From contig NZ_JACHVA010000080.1 of NCBI RefSeq assembly GCF_014230055.1, positions 1 to 64,000 on the forward strand: 64,000 nucleotides of DNA, written 5' to 3'. Within the stretch, counting starts at the first letter, position 1. Each line of letters starts with the position of its first letter. The notes beneath the pieces are model-generated. The model did no database searches. It was not told where the DNA came from and was given only the letters and a program-made list of their open reading frames with translations. Both the position numbers and the translations under genes were made by a program. Source of the stretch: Puniceicoccus vermicola (GTDB taxonomy: Bacteria; Verrucomicrobiota; Verrucomicrobiia; Opitutales; Puniceicoccaceae). Below, piece by piece: positions 57,359 through 64,000 of the stretch.

Positions 57359-58888
57359 TTAAGCTTTTGGTTTTTTGCGGAGTAACTCCGAGAATGGCAT
57401 CTTTAGACTGTCTTCGACTAAGAGTCCCTTTTGAAATTTGCCGATAGCGGGTTCTACTTCAGTGAGAATTTCGGCTCCCTGATTGTTTCCGTCTGAGATG
57501 AAAGCGTTGTGGAAATCCTCCATGGAGCGGTTCTCGAGCGGGAAGGAAGGTTGGAAGCGGATTTCTTCCTGGCTGTCGGTTTCATCAGGCTCGAGCCCTC
57601 GAATCCATCCTCCGACCGAGAGCCGGGTCAGACAGTTGTTCATGAGTTGTCCCGGAGCCCGTAGGTGATTGGCAATTTCTGTCGTCGTGGGCGGGCTTTC
57701 GCAGTTGTTGAAACGCCGCGCGATGAAGAGGAAGCAGGCGAGCGCGAGGGATTCACGGGTTTGGGGGCTGATATCGCTCCAGGCCGTTTCGTTGGTCAGG
57801 TTGTCAACGTTTTGAACGGCGTAGGTCACCTCGCAAGAAACCAAAACAATGAGCCAGAAAAGGTAGAGCCCAAACATGAGGACGGGGATGATGCCAACGG
57901 ACCCGTAGAGGCTTTGATCTCGAATTACCTTGTGGACATACAGGAAGGAAAGCGAGTGGTTGAGCACCATGAGGAAGGCTCCGATAAATCCTCCGACGAG
58001 GGAAGCTTTCCAGTGGACGGAGGTGTGGGGGAAGAACCGGTTGAATACTGCCAGGACCAATGTCAGCAAGGTAAATGAGATGATCGGTCCAGCCCACCAA
58101 TTGATGTCCTCGTATTCGAGTCCGGGAATGAGCTGGTTGAAGCGGTTGATCACCGTCGAGGCCGAGAGAACGGTTACCGCGGTGATACTCAAGACCGCCC
58201 CGAGGCTGGTGATCGTCCAGTAGGAGATGATTCTCTGCGCCCACGATCGCCCTCGTCGCACTCCCCAAATGCCATTGAAGGCTTTTTCGATCGAGGTGAT
58301 GAGCTGAATCACGATAACGATCAATGCAATTGAGCCGATGACTCCAACCGCACCCGAGCGCGCACTTTTGACAATTTGATCAATGAACTGAACGACGGCT
58401 GGGTTGAGGGCCTCCGTGGCTTCTTCGGCTTTTCTGGCCGTTGATTTCGGTTCTGCTTCTTCATCGGGGTCAATTGCGTCGACCTCAGACTTCTCGACTG
58501 CGGGTGGATCGGAATCTTCCTGGTCCCATTCGGATACGGGGGGGGCGACAAAGACCAGAGCCTGTCCCAGCTTATCGACGATGACGTTGTCGCGATCATC
58601 TCCTTGCAGAAGAAAGCTCGAGATCATGATCCCAATTGCGAGTAGGGGACCCAGTCCGATGAGAGAATAGTAGCTCAGCGCCGCAGCCTGACTGAACAGC
58701 TTGTTTCCGTTAATTCCCCGAGAGACGATCGTGAGAATCCGCAGCAAGGCGAAGGAACGGGCTCGCCGACCGGTTTCCTCCAGAGCTCCGCGTGACCAGA
58801 TTTCCCGCTCCAACAAAGACGTTACCGATTTGATGAGCTTCTTAGCCTTTTGGATGATTCCGTCTTGGTCTGGATCTTTTTTTGACAA
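57359..58888 (-). CDS. YihY/BrkB-family membrane protein with inserted acidic segment
   Basis: 509 aa. The YihY_BrkB core has six transmembrane helices (about 60-85, 175-200, 220-245, 270-295, 300-330, 335-360), including FSQAAALSYYSLIGLGPLLAIGI and the second-half FFPHTSVHWKASLVGGFIGAFLMV. A hydrophilic, Asp/Glu/Lys-rich insert of about 50 residues (about 118-168) lies between the first two helices, which relatives usually lack. The C-terminal ~120 residues look like a winged-helix plus tail (NNCESPPTTTEIANHLRAPGQLMNN). Once annotated as tRNA-processing ribonuclease BN, the family's function is unsettled. Confidence 0.88.
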   Translation of the reverse strand: MSKKDPDQDGIIQKAKKLIKSVTSLLEREIWSRGALEETGRRARSFALLRILTIVSRGINGNKLFSQAAALSYYSLIGLGPLLAIGIMISSFLLQGDDRDNVIVDKLGQALVFVAPPVSEWDQEDSDPPAVEKSEVDAIDPDEEAEPKSTARKAEEATEALNPAVVQFIDQIVKSARSGAVGVIGSIALIVIVIQLITSIEKAFNGIWGVRRGRSWAQRIISYWTITSLGAVLSITAVTVLSASTVINRFNQLIPGLEYEDINWWAGPIISFTLLTLVLAVFNRFFPHTSVHWKASLVGGFIGAFLMVLNHSLSFLYVHKVIRDQSLYGSVGIIPVLMFGLYLFWLIVLVSCEVTYAVQNVDNLTNETAWSDISPQTRESLALACFLFIARRFNNCESPPTTTEIANHLRAPGQLMNNCLTRLSVGGWIRGLEPDETDSQEEIRFQPSFPLENRSMEDFHNAFISDGNNQGAEILTEVEPAIGKFQKGLLVEDSLKMPFSELLRKKPKA

Positions 58889-58935
58889 TCTCTTGGTGGT
58901 TCAGGTGGGTGAAACGTCGGTGGCTTGGATTATTC

Positions 58936-60117
58936 TTAAAACGCGATTCCTTGGAACCAAGCTAGCCAGATCATTACTCCGGCTCCTCCGAGTGCAAGTA
59001 GAGAGAAGAAGGCCGTGGTGGAAAAACGGGCACAGAGAGTCGCCCCCAATAGCCCGATTTGTAGAGCGGACATCGCACCCATCGCTTCCCATTCCATCCG
59101 AGAGTAAAAGAGATAGAAAAAGAAGCCGAGGCCAATTCCTGCTCGGAGTCGCAGGAGGGGGAAAAGACCCGTTTGGCCGAGACCTATTCCGATGGCGAGA
59201 AATAGGTCGACGATGGCAAAGAAGAAAATCCAATTCTCGAGGAGGAAGTCCAGAGAGTAGTCCCCGCTCTGGAACATTCCATAAATGGTTTCCCAGTAGG
59301 GTTGGACAATGACGGAAATGCCCATCAAGAGGGAGAGAACGATGCCGGGGAGCAGTACAGCGACCGCGCGCTCGCGAGATTTTTTGAGGCGTTGGACGTG
59401 ACGGGTTTGCTCGGTCTTTCCTTCGGCGGCAGCCAACATCCGATCCACGTCTCCAGATTCGTCATAGGGAGAGGCCTGCGGCTCGGCGGCCTCGGATTTG
59501 GAGGGGACTTTCTCCCTCTTCCTCTTTCCGGATTCCACTGAAGTTTCTTCGGAGGCAACCGTGTCCTCAGGAGGGGGTGCTTTCGGTTTATTGGCAGAGC
59601 GAAGCTTCAGAGCTGGTTTGGCCGCGGGTTTAATCTCTCCCCAAAGGGCCGGATTGCTCTCGATTGGGGCAAAGTCCTCCATCCCTTCGTAGAAATAGAG
59701 GGTGCTGTCGGTGATCACTTTGGAATCGGCCAGCTCTCGTAATTGGCCTAAGGAGAAAGGCCCATCGGCGGTTTCGGACTCGGGGGCTCGGACAAAATAT
59801 TGATGCGCGGCGGGTGGGGGCTCCTCGGGGGCTGCGGGAGTTGTTTCTTCCGAGGGCGCGGAAGTTGGGGGAGGCTCGGGGCTAGCGGGTTGGCTGGATC
59901 TTAATTTGAGGGCCTTGGGCTTTTCTGCAGAGGTGCTGGAAACCTGATTCCAAAGTTCAGGGTTCTCCGAGAAGGGGGCGAAATCGTCCATCCCTTCCAC
60001 ATAGTAAAGGGTTTCGGATTGGATGATCTCCGAACTGGCCAGCTCTCGGAGTTGTTCGATCGTAAAGGGGCCATCAGCTTGTTCCGCTTGTGGGGCGCGT
60101 ACGTAGTATTCGTCCAT
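58936..60117 (-). CDS. Tandem GYF_2-domain membrane protein
   Basis: 393 aa. Two GYF_2-type repeats of ~53 residues (YYVRAPQAEQADGPFTIEQL at about 4-57; YFVRAPESETADGPFSLGQL at about 106-160) are separated by a Pro/Ser/Glu-rich linker. A basic linker (KRKREKVPSKSEA) leads to the C-terminal membrane part with about five helices (VAVLLPGIVLSLLMGISVIV; IFFFAIVDLFLAIGIGLGQ; AGIGLGFFFYLFY; MSALQIGLLGATLCA; FFSLLALGGAGVMIWLAW). GYF_2 modules probably bind proline-rich peptides. The gene overlaps nothing but is 13 bp from nadK, so co-transcription is likely. Confidence 0.85.
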   Translation of the reverse strand: MDEYYVRAPQAEQADGPFTIEQLRELASSEIIQSETLYYVEGMDDFAPFSENPELWNQVSSTSAEKPKALKLRSSQPASPEPPPTSAPSEETTPAAPEEPPPAAHQYFVRAPESETADGPFSLGQLRELADSKVITDSTLYFYEGMEDFAPIESNPALWGEIKPAAKPALKLRSANKPKAPPPEDTVASEETSVESGKRKREKVPSKSEAAEPQASPYDESGDVDRMLAAAEGKTEQTRHVQRLKKSRERAVAVLLPGIVLSLLMGISVIVQPYWETIYGMFQSGDYSLDFLLENWIFFFAIVDLFLAIGIGLGQTGLFPLLRLRAGIGLGFFFYLFYSRMEWEAMGAMSALQIGLLGATLCARFSTTAFFSLLALGGAGVMIWLAWFQGIAF

Positions 60118-60130
60118 GATTGGGGGTGAA

Positions 60131-60979
60131 TTAGAGGGTGTTTTCCCGCCAGTGCAGTTTCGTTCTCACGGTAAGGAAGTGAGAGTAGTCCTTGCCGTGG
60201 ATGAGAGTGACGGTTGTGGAGGGGACGCGAATCCTTAGGGGGAAGGCGATGGATTCGGTGAAACGGAGATGCCCATCCAAAGTGACTTGGGGCGAGCAGG
60301 CTTCGAGATCCGTGCGGACCTCAATCTCGGTGCCCATCGAAAAAATGACGCTACGGTTACTCAGTGTGTGAGGGCAAATCGGGGTGAGGGTGATGCCCTG
60401 CACATCCGGGTGGACGATCGGTCCTCCCGCGGACAGGTTGTAAGCCGTCGAGCCAGTCGGGGTAGAGTAGATGAGCCCATCGCAGGCGAACTCGTTGACA
60501 AAGTCTCCGTTCGCAAAGACCTCGAGCATCATCATCCGCGAAGAGGCGGTTTGCTTCACGACGACATCGTTTAGACAGATACGGCGTTCGCCCTCCGGGT
60601 CGCAGGCTTCGAGAAGGGTACGGTCCTCGATCTCGTAATCACCGTCGAGGATCCGGCCAAACTCCCGGGCGATGCCATCGGGCGAAAAGGTGACGAGGAA
60701 GCCGAGTTTACCGAGATTTACTCCGAGAACTTTGACGCCATACTCGACGGCCTGCGGGACGACCCCGAGAAAGGTGCCGTCGCCCCCGATCGCGCAAACC
60801 GCGTCGCAACCTTGGAGATAGCCGTTCGGCAAAGGGTGCTCTTCGGTGATTCGCATCTCCACGCCGCGGTCTTGTCCAAGTTGTTTCAGCTGGTCTCCGA
60901 TCTCTCGGGCGCCCGATTTTTGTCGGTTCACAACCAGCGCGACTGTGCGTAAGGGCTTCACGTTCGGCGAACCTATCAT
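60131..60979 (-). CDS. nadK: NAD kinase
   Basis: 282 aa, the usual size. It makes NADP+ from NAD+. Motifs: the GGDGT kinase signature (CAIGGDGTFLGVVP, near residue 64), NE/D region in CLNDVVVKQT, and the conserved ACDGLIYSTPTGSTAYNLSAGG. The C-terminal domain (LEACSPQVTLDGHLRF) is normal. The next gene in the same direction (GYF_2 protein) starts only 13 bp later, and the divergent xerD starts ~150 bp upstream. Confidence 0.96.
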   Translation of the reverse strand: MIGSPNVKPLRTVALVVNRQKSGAREIGDQLKQLGQDRGVEMRITEEHPLPNGYLQGCDAVCAIGGDGTFLGVVPQAVEYGVKVLGVNLGKLGFLVTFSPDGIAREFGRILDGDYEIEDRTLLEACDPEGERRICLNDVVVKQTASSRMMMLEVFANGDFVNEFACDGLIYSTPTGSTAYNLSAGGPIVHPDVQGITLTPICPHTLSNRSVIFSMGTEIEVRTDLEACSPQVTLDGHLRFTESIAFPLRIRVPSTTVTLIHGKDYSHFLTVRTKLHWRENTL

Positions 60980-61126
60980 TGGCGATGAGAGAGAGAAAGG
61001 AAATTTAGGGAGGATTGAAGGATGAGCGAAAGGGCCGACTGCTCAGGTTTCAAGCTCGCATATCAGTGCGGGGGCGGAAAGATTCGACTTCGGGATCATC
61101 GATGGCGATACCCTGAGATCAAATCC

Positions 61127-62053
61127 ATGGGAACGACGAAGACAGATACGGCATTCTGGCGGGACGATGTAGACGAGTTTCTCGCCTGGGTCCAGTTGGA
61201 GCGTGGACTTTCTCTGAACACGGTGGCGAGCTATGAAAACGACCTGTCACAGTTCGGCGACTTTCTCGTGAAGAGCTCATGTCGTTCGTGGTCGGATGTG
61301 GACGAAAGTGCCACCGGGAAATTTTTGGAGCTGTTGACCGAGGAGCAGTATGAGACGGCGACATTGGCGCGCAAACTATCGGCGTTGCGGGGGTTCTCCG
61401 CTTTTCGGGAGCGTGAGCAGGGGGCGGCCAGTCTCACGGAAATCGTTCGCGGTCCGCGTTCCGGGAGGAAAGTTCCCACAAGTCTGACGATCGACGAGAC
61501 GCTCCGGCTCCTGGAGGCTCCCTCTCAGGCCACTCCTCATGGTTTGCGCGATCGCGCGATTCTTGAGCTTCTCTACGGATCAGGCCTGCGTGTCAGCGAG
61601 TTGACGGGGCTGCTTTTGCAGTCGGTAGATCTGGACAATCGGTTTGTCCGCGTTTTTGGGAAAGGTTCGAAAGAGCGTCTAGTGCCAGTCGGTGGCAGCG
61701 CCTTGAAAGCTTTTCGGGATTATCTCAATGCGGGGCGCCCGGCGCTGGTCAAGGCGAAGACAGGAAGTGAAGTTTTCCTCAGCCAAAGAGGTGTCTCGAT
61801 TTCGCGAAAGACGGTCTGGCATCTGGTGAAATCTCACGCGGAACGTGCGGGTCTCCCGAAGGCGGTCAAACCTCACATGTTGCGGCATTCATTTGCCACG
61901 CATCTCCTGGAGGGAGGGGCCGATTTGCGGACGATCCAGGAAATGCTCGGACATGCGGACATCGCGACGACCCAGATCTACACCAAGGTGGAGGGCGAGC
62001 GGTTGCTCGACGAGCATGCTCGTTTTCATCCGAGGAATCGCAGCGGAGACTGA
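61127..62053 (+). CDS. xerD: Tyrosine recombinase XerD-like
   Basis: 308 aa from the ATG at 61127, which gives the usual XerC/D length; an ATG at 61022 would add 35 residues without homology. N-terminal SAM-like domain: FLAWVQLERGLSLNTVASYENDL. Catalytic residues: R (YGSGLRVSELTG), K (VFGKGSKERLVP), H-x-x-R (KPHMLRHSFATHLLEGG), H (MLGHADIATT) and Y (QIYTKV). It resolves chromosome dimers at dif with a XerC partner not seen in the window. Unlike the integrase at 3.4 kb it lacks the integron-specific insert, so the two enzymes are distinct. Confidence 0.92.
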   Translation: MGTTKTDTAFWRDDVDEFLAWVQLERGLSLNTVASYENDLSQFGDFLVKSSCRSWSDVDESATGKFLELLTEEQYETATLARKLSALRGFSAFREREQGAASLTEIVRGPRSGRKVPTSLTIDETLRLLEAPSQATPHGLRDRAILELLYGSGLRVSELTGLLLQSVDLDNRFVRVFGKGSKERLVPVGGSALKAFRDYLNAGRPALVKAKTGSEVFLSQRGVSISRKTVWHLVKSHAERAGLPKAVKPHMLRHSFATHLLEGGADLRTIQEMLGHADIATTQIYTKVEGERLLDEHARFHPRNRSGD

Positions 62054-62069
62054 ATCGCCCTGTTGTGCC

Positions 62070-63035
62070 CTAAAGGTGAAACAGGTCGGCGGCGTTCCCT
62101 GCAAAAATTTGATTTTCCTGTTCACTGCCGAGGTTCTGGTCCCGGATCTCCTGAAGAAAGCGTAGCCATCCGGGAGTTTGATCCTTGCGGGGGTAGAGCC
62201 GCAGGGGGAAGTCCGAGCCGAAAAGGATTTTATGGGGGCCGACGACTTCGCAGGCAGTGGCAAAGATTTTTGAGTCGTAGAGAAGGGGGCTGGCGGAACA
62301 GTCGTAATAGACGTTGCGGAACAGTTTGCGGACGTAGGGATTGAGTTCGTGGAGGAAGAGTCCGCCTCCCCAGTGCGAGAGAATGATCTTTAAATCAGGG
62401 TTCTGGGCAATAAATTGCTCAAAATCCTCGAGCGGAGTGGGAGTCCTGCCCGGATGAGGTCTACCAACTGGTTCCGTTACGTGAAAGTTAAAGAGGAGCC
62501 CCGCCTCAGAGGATAGCTTGGCGAGCTCACTCCAAAACGGCTCGGAGAGCCGGGAATTCTGGATCGAGGGGAGAAGTTCTCCAAAACCGGAGAATTGATT
62601 CTTCACGGCCCACTCGACCAACTCCGAGGGAGACGGGCCTTCGGGGTGAACGGAGGCCATTGCCCGGAAGCGGTTGGGGAAGTCGCGGAGCCACTGGGCC
62701 ATTTCTTCGTTGTGGATCTGGCACGATTCAGGGTTCTCCCAATACCATCCGAGGAGTACGGCCTGGTTGATGCCATCGCGCTCCATCGTTTCGAGAAAGG
62801 CGTCTTGGTCGACCCATCCCTGCAGAGAGGGGCGTCCTTTCTCGGGGACCACCAGCTTCTGCCAGTGAGGTTCGCATTGTTTGGCCGCCCAACCAGCGGG
62901 GTCGGCGACGGCTGTTTTGGGGAATGCGTGGGTGTGGGCGTCGATTATGAGTGGAGCTGGAGTCAGTGCGGACAATCTATGGGCAAATTTACAGGGTTGC
63001 GCTGCCTGTGTCCATGGGTTTTCACTTTTCGCCAT
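62070..63035 (-). CDS. Amidohydrolase (Amidohydro_2, TIM-barrel metal-dependent hydrolase)
   Basis: 321 aa from the ATG at 63035, or about 301 aa from a TTG at 62975 nearer the first conserved block. The metal-binding DAHTH (in PLIIDAHTHAFP), the second metal site region LLFNFHVTEPVGRPHPG, and LKIILSHWGGGLF match the Amidohydro_2 family (2-pyrone dicarboxylate hydrolases, fuconolactonases, decarboxylases). The start overlaps the aldolase start on the other strand, so the real start is uncertain. The neighbouring AraD-like and LacI genes suggest a sugar or lactone substrate; this is inference. Confidence 0.82.
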   Translation of the reverse strand: MAKSENPWTQAAQPCKFAHRLSALTPAPLIIDAHTHAFPKTAVADPAGWAAKQCEPHWQKLVVPEKGRPSLQGWVDQDAFLETMERDGINQAVLLGWYWENPESCQIHNEEMAQWLRDFPNRFRAMASVHPEGPSPSELVEWAVKNQFSGFGELLPSIQNSRLSEPFWSELAKLSSEAGLLFNFHVTEPVGRPHPGRTPTPLEDFEQFIAQNPDLKIILSHWGGGLFLHELNPYVRKLFRNVYYDCSASPLLYDSKIFATACEVVGPHKILFGSDFPLRLYPRKDQTPGWLRFLQEIRDQNLGSEQENQIFAGNAADLFHL

Positions 63036-63759
63036 GCTTGAAAATTTACGGTTCGAGGTCCACGAAGCGACCACTCAGTTGGTCGAAAACGGTTTGGTGG
63101 ACTACTTCCGTGGAAACATCAGTGCTTTTGATCCCCGCCGAGGACTCGTAGTGATCAAGCCCCGGGGGATCGATTATGGAAAACTCACTCCGGAGAGTTA
63201 TCTGGTGGTTTCAGCTCGCACCGGGCAGGTTGTCGAAGGGCTTGGAATGCCTGCTACGGGCATCGATGCGCATCTCACGCTATACCGGGACCTGCCGGAC
63301 ATTCGCTCGATTGTCGGCACGCACTCCAAGTATGCGACTATGTGGGCACAGGCGGGCCGCCGGATTCCTTGCCTGGGTGTCGCTCATGCCGATTTCTTTC
63401 AGGGTGAGATTCCGATTACGGCTCCCAACAGCGATGGAATTGACGAAAGCAGTTATTACGAGCGGGTCGGTGAGCAGATCGTAAATCACTATGAGCGGAC
63501 CAAAGAGGATCCGAGCTTGGTGCCGGCGATTTTGGTTGATCGCCTTGGCCCAGTGACTTGGGGAGCATCTCCAATGGATGCGGCCCGCAATGCCGTTTAT
63601 GTGGAATTGCTCGCCGAATTGGCCTACGGGACACTCGTTCTTAACCCCACTCGCGAGCCCTTGCGCGATGGCGATATTCAGCGCCACTTCACCATCATGA
63701 GAAAACGTGGCGTCATTCCCTCGAATCGGATTCGGGGCCGCCAGATCGAGAAACGGTAG
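63034..63759 (+). CDS. Class II aldolase / L-ribulose-5-phosphate 4-epimerase family (AraD-like)
   Basis: 241 aa from the ATG at 63034, the start matching family proteins (MLENLRFEVHEATTQL). Motifs: GNISAFDPRRGLVVIKPRGIDY near residue 25-45, the zinc-binding HSKYATMWAQ and the second histidine region GVAHADFF, then YGTLVLNPTREPL. It resembles AraD and related sugar-phosphate epimerases/aldolases (ribulose- or fuculose-phosphate). The start codon overlaps that of the divergent amidohydrolase (shared catg). A LacI-type regulator begins 23 bp downstream. Confidence 0.87.
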   Translation: MLENLRFEVHEATTQLVENGLVDYFRGNISAFDPRRGLVVIKPRGIDYGKLTPESYLVVSARTGQVVEGLGMPATGIDAHLTLYRDLPDIRSIVGTHSKYATMWAQAGRRIPCLGVAHADFFQGEIPITAPNSDGIDESSYYERVGEQIVNHYERTKEDPSLVPAILVDRLGPVTWGASPMDAARNAVYVELLAELAYGTLVLNPTREPLRDGDIQRHFTIMRKRGVIPSNRIRGRQIEKR

Positions 63760-63781
63760 CCCCCCCTAAATCAGTGAGCAC

Positions 63782-64000
63782 GTGGCCAAGCCGGAATCAT
63801 TAGATCCGAACTCATCGGACTCCCGGGAAATCCGGAACATTGATTCCACCGCGGCTCTCGCGAAGCACTTAGGGCTTTCCCGGTGGACCGTCTCCCGGGT
63901 CCTGAATGGGCACGGTGGGGTGAGCGAAAAGACCGTCGAGCGGGTTCGCGAGGCGATGCAGAAGAGCGGTTTCGAGCCGAACCTTTACGCCCGGTCTTTG
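63782..64000 (+). CDS. LacI-family transcriptional regulator, N-terminal part only
   Basis: 73 codons are visible from a GTG at 63782 to the window edge; the ligand-binding domain is outside. Residues about 22-45 form the LacI helix-turn-helix (STAALAKHLGLSRWTVSRVL), followed by the hinge region NGHGGVSEKTVERVREAM and GFEPNLYARSL. An N-terminal extension of about 20 polar residues precedes the helix-turn-helix. Its place after the AraD-like gene suggests control of that sugar operon. Confidence 0.85.
   Translation, partial: MAKPESLDPNSSDSREIRNIDSTAALAKHLGLSRWTVSRVLNGHGGVSEKTVERVREAMQKSGFEPNLYARSL

Overview
The window reads as a chromosomal segment of a Gram-negative bacterium. It carries outer-membrane biogenesis genes (bamA, an OmpH/Skp chaperone, lpxD), an RND efflux pair and a DUF4139 protein. 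The gene mix (a PPi-type phosphofructokinase, pyruvate phosphate dikinase, a short EF-Ts, an integron-type integrase, IS200-like Y1 proteins with hairpin repeats) suggests a Verrucomicrobiota member, most likely of the Opitutales/Puniceicoccales type. That placement is inference from gene content; no rRNA is present and I found no tRNA.

Layout. 0-4.8 kb is an accessory block: an IS110/IS1111-type insertion sequence abuts the truncated 3' end of an A/T-richer, membrane-anchored HerA-like ATPase gene, which is divergent from an integron integrase gene. This is the geometry expected of a cassette beside attI. 5.1-13.5 kb is a housekeeping run: scpB, pheA, an alpha-oxoamine synthase, bamA, ompH/skp, lpxD, prs. 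13.8-19.2 kb has a one-TM protein of unknown function divergent from an RND pump (adaptor plus transporter). 19.2-21.4 kb is repeat-rich: a RAYT-type Y1 gene lies inside twelve head-to-tail copies of a ~125-bp, three-hairpin repeat. 21.4-24.6 kb holds a DUF4139 protein, a possible 36-aa small protein and uxaC.

24.7-33.9 kb looks sulfur-related: an SLC13 permease with RCK-type domains, a LysR regulator, a YggS PLP protein, a short SSB, a glycosyltransferase and cysJI. It ends at a strong terminator and then a second tandem array (five ~142-bp units). 34.7-40.9 kb holds an outer-membrane barrel, a DoxX protein, a three-gene CNNM/CorC operon with structured upstream DNA, and ppdK. 41.4-47.2 kb is a one-directional sugar-acid operon: hydroxyacid dehydrogenase, Ldh-family oxidoreductase, KDG-kinase-like PfkB protein, 6-phosphogluconate dehydrogenase and a fructuronate-reductase-like SDR. 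With uxaC (23.2 kb) it covers much of glucuronate breakdown; uxuA and KDPG aldolase are not in the window.

47.3-64 kb contains a secreted unknown, rpsB-tsf divergent from a PPi-PFK, an orphan metal/cobalamin-type binding protein, a YugP-type zinc peptidase, an M3 oligopeptidase, a transglutaminase, a second and different Y1 protein, a YihY/BrkB membrane protein, a tandem-GYF membrane protein, nadK, xerD, an amidohydrolase, an AraD-like class II aldolase and the start of a LacI regulator cut by the window end. The most system-like signals are the integrase / HerA cassette / IS110 junction and the two tandem hairpin-repeat arrays.
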